Shown: in pieces, positions 1 to 9,700 of the stretch
How the letters are laid out: each line of letters opens with the position of its first letter
Position numbering within the stretch: the stretch's first letter is position 1
NCBI GenBank assembly: GCA_002436065.1
Contig: DIXP01000022.1
Coordinates: 63,643-127,642, forward strand
DNA length: 64,000 nucleotides
Direction of reading: 5' to 3'
Origin: Chloroflexi bacterium UBA6077
Lineage (GTDB): Bacteria > Chloroflexota > UBA6077
Made by a program: the position numbers and the translations under genes
Notes under the pieces: model-generated
The model's database searches: none
Told to the model about the DNA's origin: nothing
Seen by the model: the letters and a program-made list of their open reading frames with translations, nothing else

Positions 1-2
1 GC

Positions 3-527
3 GCCCTGCGCAGCGGTTTCGCCAATGCTACCAAGGAGTTGGTGTTCTACACCGACGGTGACGCCCAGTACGATCCGCGAGAGATGGTTCTCCTCCTGGA
101 GGCGATGGCGCCTGGAATAGATGTGGTGAATGGCTACAAGGTCAAGCGATCGGATCCTCTCCACAGGGTCGTGATCGGCAAACTGTACCACTGGACGGTT
201 AGGACCGCGTTTGGCCTGGCAGTGCGGGATGTGGACTGCGATTTCCGGCTGATCCGGCGGAGGGTCTTCGATAAGGTGAGGCTGGAGCGGGACAGCGGTG
301 TCATCTGTGTTGAGATGATGAAGAAGATCCAGGATGCGGGCTTCAAGATCGCACAGGTTCCGGTCAACCACTATCACCGAGCCTACGGTCGATCCCAGTT
401 CTTCAACTTCGGCCGGGTCTTCCGTGTGGGGGTGGACCTCATTCGGTTGTGGCAGGAGCTGGTTCTGCACAAGGGGCAGTCCCAGACCCAGACCGATGGC
501 GTGGCGGCAGTCCAAGAGCAGCGATGA
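3..527 (+). CDS. Family 2 glycosyltransferase, C-terminal part (cut by window edge)
   Basis: The reading frame is open from base 3, so the gene begins before the window and only its last 174 codons are here. The visible part carries the metal/nucleotide-sugar Asp motif TDGDAQYD typical of GT-A fold family 2 enzymes, followed by the VDCDFRLIRR stretch found in dolichol- or polyprenyl-phosphate sugar synthases. No C-terminal membrane segments are visible. Its TGA overlaps the ATG of the next gene (ATGA), which points to translational coupling in a glycan operon. A role in making a lipid-linked or nucleotide-derived sugar donor for a surface glycan is inferred; the sugar cannot be read from the sequence. 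Confidence 0.85.
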   Translation, partial: ALRSGFANATKELVFYTDGDAQYDPREMVLLLEAMAPGIDVVNGYKVKRSDPLHRVVIGKLYHWTVRTAFGLAVRDVDCDFRLIRRRVFDKVRLERDSGVICVEMMKKIQDAGFKIAQVPVNHYHRAYGRSQFFNFGRVFRVGVDLIRLWQELVLHKGQSQTQTDGVAAVQEQR

Positions 528-1528
528 GCCAGCGGGAGGATTGCTCCGATTTCTACAAGGGTCGCGCCGTCCTGATCACTGGTGGCCTCGGTTTCCTGGG
601 CAGCAATCTGGCCAGGCGCTTGGTTGAACTGGGCGCTGATGTGCTCCTGGTGGACTCCCTCGTCCCCGACTACGGCGGAAACCTCTTCAACGTCGCGGAT
701 ATCCAGGATAGGCTGCGCGTCAACATCGCCGACATCCGCGACGAGAACAGTATGGACTACCTGGTCCGATGGCAGGAGGTGATCTTCAACCTGGCCGGAC
801 AGGTAAGCCACATCGACGGCCAGCGCGATCCCTACACGGACCTGGACATCAACTGCCGGGCCCAGCTCTCTTTCCTTGAAGCTTGCCGCAGGTTCAACCC
901 TAAGGCCAAGGTGGTCTACGCCAGCACGCGTCAGATTTACGGCAGGCCGCTTTACCTGCCCGTGGACGAGATGCATCCCAAACGTCCAACGGATGTGAAT
1001 GGCATCAACAAGATGGCCGGCGAGTGGTACCACATCCTGTATAACAACGTCCACGGTATCAGGGCCACCTCCCTCCGGCTGACCAACAGCTACGGTCCTC
1101 GCCAGCTAATGAAGCACAACCGGCAGGGCTTCATCCCCTGGTTCGTCCGCCAAGCGTTGGATGGGGAGGAGATCTCCCTGTTTGGCGATGGCAGCCAGCT
1201 GCGGGACTTCACCTACGTGGACGATGCGGTGGAGGCATTCCTCATGGCAGGCGCGAGTCCCGCCGCCGACGGGCAGTTCTTCAACGTTGGAGGGATGGGC
1301 CCGACCAGCCTGAAGCAGTTCCTGGAGACCCTGCTGGACGTAGTAGGCTCGGGCAGCTACCGGCTGGTTCCATTCCCGCCGGAGAAGCGCTCCATCGACA
1401 TAGGGAGCTTCTACACGGACTACTCCAAGATCCGGAGCGCCCTGGGCTGGGAGCCTCGGGTCCCCATCGCCGAGGGGCTGCGCCAAATGGTGGAGTACTA
1501 CCGGCAGCATAGGGAGCACTACTGGTAG
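524..1528 (+). CDS. NAD-dependent sugar epimerase/dehydratase (extended SDR)
   Basis: A 334-residue extended short-chain dehydrogenase acting on nucleotide sugars. The Rossmann glycine motif TGGLGFLG lies at about residues 19-26 and a family-typical RDFTYVDDAVEAF stretch lies towards the C terminus. The usual YxxxK catalytic pair appears here as N159-x3-K163 (VNGINK), so Lys is kept but the Tyr position is Asn. This may be a feature of its subfamily rather than a defect. The ATG at 524 is chosen because it overlaps the stop of the upstream glycosyltransferase, although the frame is open further upstream. It probably makes a modified nucleotide sugar used by the neighbouring aminotransferase and glycosyltransferases; the exact reaction is unknown. 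Confidence 0.85.
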   Translation: MSQREDCSDFYKGRAVLITGGLGFLGSNLARRLVELGADVLLVDSLVPDYGGNLFNVADIQDRLRVNIADIRDENSMDYLVRWQEVIFNLAGQVSHIDGQRDPYTDLDINCRAQLSFLEACRRFNPKAKVVYASTRQIYGRPLYLPVDEMHPKRPTDVNGINKMAGEWYHILYNNVHGIRATSLRLTNSYGPRQLMKHNRQGFIPWFVRQALDGEEISLFGDGSQLRDFTYVDDAVEAFLMAGASPAADGQFFNVGGMGPTSLKQFLETLLDVVGSGSYRLVPFPPEKRSIDIGSFYTDYSKIRSALGWEPRVPIAEGLRQMVEYYRQHREHYW

Positions 1529-1539
1529 GCAAGTAAATC

Positions 1540-1565
1540 CCCTCTCCCACCGCGGTGGGAGAGGG
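1540..1565. repeat. Perfect 26-base palindrome
   Basis: CCCTCTCCCACCG is followed directly by its exact reverse complement. The palindrome lies in the 57-base gap between the SDR and DegT genes. A related hairpin with the core CCCTCTCCC/GGGAGAGGG recurs at 52721-52741, so this looks like a dispersed palindromic repeat rather than a dedicated terminator; there is no T-run. Confidence 0.75.
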
Positions 1566-1585
1566 AGTGATGGACGGGTGGACAG

Positions 1586-2686
1586 ATGCGTATCGACTTC
1601 AACGACCTGAAGCCCCAGCACCGGCAGCTGCGAGAGGAGATCCGGGCTGCCACCGAGCAGGTGTTGGACGACGGCTGGTTCATCCTCGGGAAGCAGGGCG
1701 AGGCGTTCGAGCGGGAGTTCGCGGACTACTGCGGGGTGCGCCACTGCGTAGGGGTGGGCTCGGGCACCGAGGCGATACATCTTGCCCTCCTGGCCTGCGG
1801 GGTGCAGCCTGGGGATGAGGTGATCACCGCTTCCCTTACCGCCGTGCCTACCGCCTCCGCGATCTCCTTTGCTGGTGCCACGCCGGTCTTCGCGGATATA
1901 GACCCGCGCACCTTCACCATGGACCCCGCCGACCTGGAATCCAGGATCACTCCGAGGACCAAAGCGATCCTGCCGGTCCACATCTATGGACAGGTAGCGG
2001 AGATGGATCCGATCCTGGAGGTGGGACGCCGCCACGGCATCCCGGTCGTCGAGGACGCCTGCCAGGCCCATGGTGCGGAGCACGGTGGACGTAGAGCCGG
2101 CTCTCTCGGGGTGATGGCGGCCTTCAGCTTCTATCCCACCAAGAACCTCGGAGCCTGCGGCGATGGCGGGGCGGTCACCACCGACGATCCTGTGTTGGCT
2201 GATAGGCTGAACCTCCTCCGCAACTACGGGCAGAGGAAGCGCTACTACCACGAGAGCAAGGGCTTCAATAGCCGCTTGGACGAAGTTCAGGCGGCGATCC
2301 TTCGGGTGAAGCTCCGATACCTGAATGGCTGGAACGAGACGCGGCGAGCCAAGGCGAGGCTGTACGACTCCCTGTTGAAGGGGGTGACGCCGCCCCATGA
2401 GGCGGGTTACGCCCGCCATGCCTACCATCTCTATGTGGTGCGCAGTTCTCGTAGGGACGAGCTTCAACACTACCTGGCCGAGCAGGGCATCGGCACCCTG
2501 ATCCATTACCCTGTGCCCGTCCATCTCCAGGAGGCGTACCGTGATCTGGGGCTGTCTCGCGGCTGCCTTCCGGTGACGGAGCGGTGCGCCGATGAGATCC
2601 TCTCCCTGCCCCTCTATCCGGAACTGCTCGACGAGCAGATCACGGAGGTGGCCGAGGCGATCAACAGATTAACCTCTGAGGGGTAG
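1586..2686 (+). CDS. DegT/DnrJ/EryC1/StrS family sugar aminotransferase
   Basis: A 366-residue PLP-dependent enzyme of the sugar-aminotransferase family, which converts keto-sugar nucleotides to amino sugars using Glu or Gln. The family signature GSGTEAIHLAL is at about residues 58-68, the PLP-ring Asp/His region VEDACQAHGA at about 155-164, and the Schiff-base Lys is K186 in FYPTKNLGA. Length is normal for the family. It follows the SDR gene by 57 bases on the same strand, so the pair probably acts in sequence: the SDR makes a keto sugar and this enzyme aminates it. The amino sugar produced cannot be identified from sequence alone. Confidence 0.92.
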   Translation: MRIDFNDLKPQHRQLREEIRAATEQVLDDGWFILGKQGEAFEREFADYCGVRHCVGVGSGTEAIHLALLACGVQPGDEVITASLTAVPTASAISFAGATPVFADIDPRTFTMDPADLESRITPRTKAILPVHIYGQVAEMDPILEVGRRHGIPVVEDACQAHGAEHGGRRAGSLGVMAAFSFYPTKNLGACGDGGAVTTDDPVLADRLNLLRNYGQRKRYYHESKGFNSRLDEVQAAILRVKLRYLNGWNETRRAKARLYDSLLKGVTPPHEAGYARHAYHLYVVRSSRRDELQHYLAEQGIGTLIHYPVPVHLQEAYRDLGLSRGCLPVTERCADEILSLPLYPELLDEQITEVAEAINRLTSEG

Positions 2687-2694
2687 GCGTTCCT

Positions 2695-2924
2695 TGTCAT
2701 TCTGGATGGCCCGCAGCCCAGGTGTCATTCTGAGCAGGCCACCCCGTCTTTGTCATCCTGAGGCGCCGCAGCGCCGAAGGATCTCCGGGTCCACGTCAAC
2801 AGGAGATTCTTCGTGGCCTGCGGGCCACTCAGAATGACACCCAAGAGGCGGCCTGCTCAGAATGACTGGCATGGGCTGCGGCCTGCTCAGAATGACAAAA
2901 GGGGGACGGCCTGCTCAGAATGAC
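2695..2924. repeat. Cluster of dispersed GTCATTCTGAG / CTCAGAATGAC repeats
   Basis: This intergenic stretch contains no gene. It holds several copies of TGTCATTCTG or TGTCATCCTGAG at its left and, in opposite orientation, three copies of GCCTGCTCAGAATGAC plus one CACTCAGAATGACA at its right, so it can fold into long hairpins. Relatives occur at 53163-53262 and as a fragment near 44903. Repeat units differ in spacing and are not separated by unique spacers, so it is not a CRISPR array. It is most likely a REP/MITE-like intergenic repeat family. Confidence 0.7.
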
Positions 2925-2947
2925 TGGGAAGAGACTAGTGCACAGCC

Positions 2948-3712
2948 ATGGATAAAGAGCAGTACGAAATCCTCTACCGAGTTGAAGAGAGCCACTGGTG
3001 GTACCTGGGGATGCGGAAAATCGTGGACTCCCTGCTGAACCAGTACCTGGATCCCGCCAGGGCGGTGCGCATCCTGGATGCGGGGTGCGGAACCGGTGGC
3101 ACGATGCAGCACCTCCGCCGGTTTGGGCCGGTCTTCGGCGTCGACATGGCCGAGGACGCTCTGGATCGTTGTTGCTGTCGGGACTTCTCCTGCCTGGCTC
3201 GTGGCTCTGTCGAACAGCTTCCATTCATAGACAGCTCATTCGACCTCCTGGTCTCCTTCGATGTTATCTACCACCGCGCCGTGAGGGACGACGCTCTCGC
3301 CCTGAAGGAGTTCCACAGGGTCCTCAGCCCAGGGGGGCTGATAGTGCTGAGAGTGCCGGCCTACAACTGGCTTCGAGGAGCCCACGATGTAGCGGTCCAC
3401 ACCGGTCGGCGGTATTCGCGGGGGGAGTTGGGGCGCAAACTCCGTGACGCGGGATTCCAGCTTCGGAAACTCACCTACGTCAATACCCTGCTCTTCCCAT
3501 TGGCGGCTATGAAGCGGTTGGTGGAGGGCACTCGCCACTTCCTTCGCCCGGACCTCGATCTACCTCACCCACTCTTGAACCGGGCGCTGTTGGGTGTTCT
3601 CAACCTGGAGTCCTACCTGCTGCCGGCTGTCTCCTTCCCATGGGGGCTGTCGGTCGTGGCGGTGGCCGAGAAAGCCGTCAGCGATCAGCCATCAGCGGCC
3701 GGTGATCCATGA
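2948..3712 (+). CDS. Class I SAM-dependent methyltransferase
   Basis: A 254-residue protein with a Methyltransf_11-type core. SAM-binding motif I is ILDAGCGTGG at residues 42-51, followed by the acidic GVDMAEDAL loop and SFDLLVSFDVIYH as motif II. The N-terminal region with SHWWYLGMRKIV resembles methyltransferases found in polysaccharide and lipid-glycan gene clusters. The C-terminal third is moderately hydrophobic. Its TGA overlaps the ATG of the next gene by four bases, so the two are probably co-translated. The substrate is unknown; methylation of a sugar or polyprenyl-linked glycan is an inference from context. Confidence 0.85.
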   Translation: MDKEQYEILYRVEESHWWYLGMRKIVDSLLNQYLDPARAVRILDAGCGTGGTMQHLRRFGPVFGVDMAEDALDRCCCRDFSCLARGSVEQLPFIDSSFDLLVSFDVIYHRAVRDDALALKEFHRVLSPGGLIVLRVPAYNWLRGAHDVAVHTGRRYSRGELGRKLRDAGFQLRKLTYVNTLLFPLAAMKRLVEGTRHFLRPDLDLPHPLLNRALLGVLNLESYLLPAVSFPWGLSVVAVAEKAVSDQPSAAGDP

Positions 3713-6700
3713 ACAGACTGAGAGCCATCATCGCGGTGGTCGCTGTCGTGCTCGTCTCTCTTCTCGCCAGTACCTTTGCTCTAGAAAGGCCGACGTCCGA
3801 GGGGATGAAACTGGAGAGAGCCCGGGAGACCATGGGCCCCGCCGGCTCTGTGTACTTGAGCGACATTCCCTGGGAATGGGCCACCACCGGATGGGTGGCT
3901 TTGGCCGACGACAACCTGCCCAAGCTCGACGTTTCCTTCGTGAACGGCGTCCTCTCCATCGACGGAAAGGGCTACGAGAAGGGTCTCGGCACCTTCCCTC
4001 TCTCGGAGGTGGCCTACGCCCTCGACGGTAGTTACAACCTCTTCCAAGCCGAGGTCGGGCTCGATGGGTCCGTCGCCCAGGAGAAGGGGAGTGTCGTCTT
4101 CAAGGTCTTTCTGGATGGGGTGGTGGCCTTCGATAGTGGCGTGCTCCGCTCGGGAATGCAGCCCAAGGCTGTGGCGCTCCCTCTCGATGGCGTCAACCGT
4201 TTGAAGCTGGTGGTCGAGGACGCCGGGGATGGCTCCGCCCTAGACTATGCCAACTGGGCCGATGCTCGGCTCACTCCAGCCAACGGGAAAGCGGCGCCCA
4301 GCGGCTTGAGCCAGTCCCTGAGGCTTGCTAGAGAGGAGAGAAAGCGTGGCAGGGACCAGGACAGAGCGGCCCTCCAGCAGCGCTACTTGATGAGTCGGGC
4401 GGATCTTGAGAAGGCGTTCCAGGGGCATCTCCCAGGCAATGAGACGTCAGCCCTCTTCGATCAGGAACGCCGCGGCATTGTGCTGGCCAACGATAGGCTG
4501 GCCCTGACTCTCGGGTACGGCGGGAGCAGGCACGGCCTCCTGGACGTGATCAACCTGGAGACGGGGAGGGTGGTGGCCTTCGACACGACCCCGTCTCTGA
4601 CGACGGTGGACTTGAGCACCATAGCCCTGTCCAGACACACGGTCCCGATGGAGCAGGAGGGCTACAGCTTCCAGCGGGTGGATGACCCCGCTCTGGGATC
4701 CGGCATGGAGATCACGGCCGATTTCCTCTTGGCCGAGGCCGACGCGGTAGTCTCTCTCCGGTTGGCCCTTTACGATGCGACCAGCTACTTCACCTATCGT
4801 CTCGAACTGCGGGATGAGGACAGCCGGGCGGCCGTAAACATGTTCTCCTTCTTCGACCATCAGATGGGTGGTGGTTTCCAGATTGGAGATGATGCCTGGT
4901 ACATCACCGACTACAGCATGATCCGTCGCGCCGAAGTAGCCGACGACTCCATATTCCGGCGGGAGTTGGTGGGGCTGGGGAAGCCGCTGTTGCTTTACAG
5001 TAAGTCCCTCTCGCGCGGGCTGCTGATGGCCGTCATCGACCGTGTGTCCGATCCGGCCGTCTTCAGCTTGAAGGTAGATGAGGGACATGTATCGGGCATG
5101 CTGGGTTTCGAGCATCTGGTGCCTGAAGATGAACGGGACCGGCGCGTCCAGACCTCTCCCAGGTTATTTGTCCAGGTGACCCCCTGTGAGAGCCTGGAGA
5201 TGGCTACCGAACGGTTCCGAGATGCGATGGCGATCCTGTATCCCCATCCACCCATACCCGACTGGGTCAAGTACCAGTGGGGCAGCTGGTACGCCTTCTA
5301 CATGGACTACGATGAGGAGATGATCAAGGAGCAGATCGACTACATCGCCGAGAAGCTGGCCGACCTCGGTTCATGGAGCATCCTATTGGATGCCGGCTGG
5401 TACGTTGCGGAGGGAAGAGACGGCTCCGATTGGGTGGTAGATGAGGAGAAGTTCCCAAGCGGCCTCCGGGCGCTGGTGGACTATGCCCACTCACGAGACG
5501 TCAAGGTTGTTCTCTATTTCTCAGCCCCTTACCTGGACGATCGAGACCGCGAGGGCAACTGGTTGGGTTTGCGCGGCTTCATCGAGAAGCACCCGGATTG
5601 GGTCATCCGACTCCAGGCCGACAACACCGGCGCGAGCTACGTCTACGACCTCACCAATCCCGAGGTGATGACCCATATACGCGAGCTGATCTCGGGCTTC
5701 TTCCAGACGTACGATGTGGACGGCATCAAGATCGATGGCCTGGGCCAGGCGGAGGGTGAGCAGTTGGTGTCGGAGGAACGGGATACCTTCGGTGACGTCA
5801 ACAGGATACGGATGTTCACCATGCGCATTTACCGTTTGATATACGAGGAGGCGGCGAAGGCGCAGAAGGATATCTACATCGAGAGCGGATGGGCCACGCC
5901 GAACTTTGCCAACTCCCTCGCACACACCTTCCGGTACGCCGACGAGTACCCCGCCTTCGAGCACCGCTATCCGGCGCTGGGCCTCCTGGAGCATATCGAC
6001 TACGCGGGCATACAGAAGCGGATGCTGGGGCAGAGGCCCAACATGGGTATGGTGTGGGGCGGCCCTGAGTCTCAATCCATGGTCCGCACCTGGTTCCAGG
6101 CCGCGCTGGCCATGGGTGCTCAGATGACATTGAGCACCGACCTCACCCATATCTCTTCCCGCGATCTGAGCGCGCTGCGCGCCGTACTTGCGCATTACAA
6201 CGCCTTCCAGGGCGAGACCCGTTTCGTCGGGATGCCCCTGGCGGACTCCTTCGCCACCACCAGCAACGGCATCAGCTACCTCGGCGTCCTCAACCGCGAA
6301 CCGGATGCCAAACGGGTCGCCCTGAAGCTCGCCGACTACGGGCTGGATGAGCAGCAGCAGTATCTACTGTTCGATGTGGCCGCGAACCGATCGTCCAGAG
6401 TGCGTGAGGGCTTCACCGCCAACCTGGAGGGCGGCAGCTTTCGGTTGTTCCTGCTGCTCAAGGACCCAGGGGTAGTGTGGACCAACAGCTCCTTCCGTGA
6501 GGAGTCCACCCCAGACTCGCTCAAGGTGTGGCTGGACGGCCCCGAATCCCTCCCCGGCGCTCTCGAGATCTACGTCCCCTCCCCCTCCAGTGTCCGCCTG
6601 GACGGCGAGGAGTTGCAGCAAGCGGCGAAGTTGAGTGCTGGTGAGGGTTACCTGTATTCCGCCGATACCGGCATACTCCGGTTGCGATATCGACACGATC

Positions 6701-6729
6701 GCCCTCATACCCTGGAAGTGAGCTACTGA
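3709..6729 (+). CDS. Secreted NPCBM-domain glycoside hydrolase, GH36/clan GH-D type
   Basis: A 1006-residue protein with an N-terminal hydrophobic signal or anchor (about residues 5-25). A NPCBM-like beta-sandwich carbohydrate-binding module follows at about 45-190, with the typical GYEKGLGTFPLSEVAYAL and VFKVFLDG segments. A beta-rich middle region leads into a (beta/alpha)8 barrel starting near WGSWYAFYMDYDEEM, with LLDAGWYV and FSAPYL strands. The motif D671-GIKI-D676 matches the nucleophile strand of alpha-galactosidase-like GH36/GH-D enzymes; the acid/base could be an Asp in RYADEYP, which is less certain. It starts within the stop of the methyltransferase and ends one base into the next gene. 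It probably trims or remodels a surface or environmental glycan; the linkage specificity is unknown. Confidence 0.8.
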   Translation: MNRLRAIIAVVAVVLVSLLASTFALERPTSEGMKLERARETMGPAGSVYLSDIPWEWATTGWVALADDNLPKLDVSFVNGVLSIDGKGYEKGLGTFPLSEVAYALDGSYNLFQAEVGLDGSVAQEKGSVVFKVFLDGVVAFDSGVLRSGMQPKAVALPLDGVNRLKLVVEDAGDGSALDYANWADARLTPANGKAAPSGLSQSLRLAREERKRGRDQDRAALQQRYLMSRADLEKAFQGHLPGNETSALFDQERRGIVLANDRLALTLGYGGSRHGLLDVINLETGRVVAFDTTPSLTTVDLSTIALSRHTVPMEQEGYSFQRVDDPALGSGMEITADFLLAEADAVVSLRLALYDATSYFTYRLELRDEDSRAAVNMFSFFDHQMGGGFQIGDDAWYITDYSMIRRAEVADDSIFRRELVGLGKPLLLYSKSLSRGLLMAVIDRVSDPAVFSLKVDEGHVSGMLGFEHLVPEDERDRRVQTSPRLFVQVTPCESLEMATERFRDAMAILYPHPPIPDWVKYQWGSWYAFYMDYDEEMIKEQIDYIAEKLADLGSWSILLDAGWYVAEGRDGSDWVVDEEKFPSGLRALVDYAHSRDVKVVLYFSAPYLDDRDREGNWLGLRGFIEKHPDWVIRLQADNTGASYVYDLTNPEVMTHIRELISGFFQTYDVDGIKIDGLGQAEGEQLVSEERDTFGDVNRIRMFTMRIYRLIYEEAAKAQKDIYIESGWATPNFANSLAHTFRYADEYPAFEHRYPALGLLEHIDYAGIQKRMLGQRPNMGMVWGGPESQSMVRTWFQAALAMGAQMTLSTDLTHISSRDLSALRAVLAHYNAFQGETRFVGMPLADSFATTSNGISYLGVLNREPDAKRVALKLADYGLDEQQQYLLFDVAANRSSRVREGFTANLEGGSFRLFLLLKDPGVVWTNSSFREESTPDSLKVWLDGPESLPGALEIYVPSPSSVRLDGEELQQAAKLSAGEGYLYSADTGILRLRYRHDRPHTLEVSY

Positions 6730-9700
6730 TGGCTCAGCACCCGTCACTCATTACTCGTATTCCCTGGAGACTGCTCATCTCTGCCTTCTGGACCGTGGTG
6801 GCCATCGGCTTCATGCTGGCGTGCGTCCTAATCCTGTTCTGGAATGGCCTGGATGGGGGACTGGTCTACTCCCGCGCCGATACCGTCACCTACTACTTCC
6901 CAATAGCCAACCGATTGGCCGACGTGCTGCGTGAAGGCCACCTGCTGCTCTGGACCCGAACGATCTTTGGAGGCTTCCCTCTTTTTGCTGATGGCGAGGC
7001 GGGGATGCTGTATCCTCCCAACCTGATCGCCTACCTGCTCCTTCCGGAGGAAAGCGCGATCCTCTGGCTGAGGGTGGCCCGCTTCTTCATGGCGGCGCTG
7101 TTCACATACTGCTATCTGGTATCCCTGCGCCTCAGTCGCTTCGCCGCCGTAGCCGGTGCCCTCACCTACGCATTCGGCAGCTTCACCGTGACCCAGATGC
7201 ACCACACCAACGTGGGCAACACCGCCATCTGGCTCCCTCTGACCCTCTGCATGGTGGAGTTGGCGTTGCGGAGCGTCAGGAGGATGAGATGGGTCTACGC
7301 CACATTCGCCGGTGTCTCGGTGGGTATACAGGCCCTCGGTCTCCACATCCAGCCGCTGCTGATGAGCGGCCTCTTCCTGGCCGTCTACCTGCCCTTCCGG
7401 GTGTTGCTCTGCCCGATTGCCTGGCCGGTGAAAGGGAAAACGGGGGCGACACGACCTTCCCGACTCAAGCTGCGATTGGCAACTGCGCTGGGCGCCCTCG
7501 TTTCCCTCCCCGGAAGAGCGTTGGCCCCCTACACTGAGAGGCTCCGGCAGGGTTTCGTCGCGTGGAACTCGCGACCGTGGGAATGGCCGGGGGGGGACTG
7601 GCCCTTCGCGCATCGAGCCAGAGACGGCGAATCTCTGGACTCGTTGTCGCCACCCGGTCCAAGGATGTTGGAAGGAGCCAGGAAGACTGGATCGCGCAAG
7701 CTGGTGGACCGGTGGATCGTCCAAGGGAGACAGTGGGTGTGGCGTCTCGCCTTCCACCTAAGGGATGATCTACCGCACCTCCTGGTGTGGGCTCGCCGCT
7801 GGGGTGCGGGCTTCCTGGTTAAGGGCTTCCACCGAACCGTTCTGGCCCTGCTTCTTGTGGGGATGATACCGGCCATCGCCTTCGGCCTGTCGGCCGTACA
7901 GGTGATTCCGCTGGTGGAGCTTGGGATGTTCTCCTTCCGCGGCGCGGGGGTGAACATCCAGTTCGCAACGACCTACTCGCTGCCGATGCATAACCTGGTT
8001 AACCTGCTGTTTCCCTACTTCTTCCGCTACACCAATCGCTTCTACTGGTCGCTTTGGTCGGAGTGGGAGACGACGCTCTATGTGGGTATTGTTGGGTTAG
8101 CGCTGGCTGGTGTGGCCCTCATCTTCGTGCGGAACCGGATGGTGCTGTTCTTTGGGGCGGCAACCGTGGCAAGTACTCTGCTGGCCATGGGGAGCTACTC
8201 CCCATACCCCCTGTACGACATGCTCTGGTCGCTGCCGGGCTTCTCCTCACTTAGGGTTCCGGGGCGATTCAGCATGCTTGTCACCTTCTGCCTCGCCGTC
8301 CTGGCGGCCTACGGGCTGGACTGGCTGTGCCGCACCCTTCGGTCGGTGAGGGCAGACTTGCCCGCGAGCAGGTGGAAGCGCCTCTCCAGATCCATGAGCG
8401 TCAACGGGTTCGGGCTCTACCTGCTTGCCCTGTTGGTGGCGATGGCCTTGGTAGTCTGGTGGATGATGGGGCTGCGGCTGTGGATCGAGAAGGAGCCCTG
8501 GGCCGTCAAGCAGTGGATAGAGCAGGGCTACCTCGCTCTCCGAAGCGCTAGGCCCTGGCTCACCTCGGACATGGTGCTGTCATTCCTCAACTATACGCTG
8601 GATCCCACCAACGAGAAGACCGCCATATCGTTGGCCCTCATGCTGGGTACCTTCCTGTTGCTGTTCTGCTGGTTCGCCTACCGCCGCCTCTGGAGGGTCT
8701 GGGCCTCCCTGGTGGTCGTGCTGGTGGCCGTGGACCTGCTTCTCTTCTCCCTCGACTTCCACCCCTCGGTGCCCATGAGTCAACTGGCGAATCCCGACGC
8801 CACGGCCCAGTGGCTCATGGCCCAGAACAGCGACGGCTTGACGCGGATCTACACTTCCAGGGACGTGCGGAAGACCGAGGCCAACAAGCTGTTGCCCTTC
8901 CAGGTAGCCGACATCACCGGCTACAGCTCCCTGCAGACCACGCGGCACCTGAACTACATGTCGGTGCTCAACGAGTACGACAAGCCGCTGCTGGATCTGG
9001 CCAACATCCGCTTCGTGATAGTGCCCAAGCGGTTGACTGCCCTGCCATCCTTCGAGTACACCTCCTACCATCCCCAGAAGCCACTGGCCGACGGGCCGCG
9101 CTCCAACCGCGGAGCCCATGTGACCTTCTACCTCAACCCTCCCCGAAAAGCCGATGAGGTTAACTTCATCGCCAATCTACGCGACGCCGTGGATATCCCA
9201 CAGGGGGCGGAGGTAGCCGACATCGTGGTCACGGACACCCAGGGTGAGCGGGTCACCCTGAAGGTGAGGGCTGGGATAGACACGGGTGAGTGGGCCTGGG
9301 ACAGGCCGGACGTCACCCCCCTGATGGGCCATAAGAAGGCGCGCGTGGCCGATAAGCAGTGGGTAACCGATAAGGAGGGCAGGAGATACGAAGCCAATCT
9401 CTACCACGGGGAGTTGAAGCTGGACAAGACGAGGACCGTGGCCAGTGTGGAGTACCACTACAACTATCCCAGGGGGGCCGGGCGGCTTTATGGGATGATG
9501 CTGTGGGAGAACCCCAACACCGCGCACCAGATCGTGGGTAGGGACAGGTTCGTACCTCGCTATGAGGACGACGAGGTGCAGATCCTGGAGAACCCCTCCA
9601 GGTTGCCCAGGGCCTTCCTGGTACCGACTGCTCGGATCGTGAACCGATACGACATGATGGATACCATGGCCAACGGGGATTTCGATCCCGAGAAGGTGGT

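Noticed and set aside
1106..2524. Long minus-strand frame across the SDR and DegT genes
   Set aside because: It spans two well-supported plus-strand genes and their gap, with no recognisable domain.
2695..2924. Possible CRISPR array
   Set aside because: The repeated units vary in length, occur in both orientations and have no regular unique spacers; no cas genes are near.
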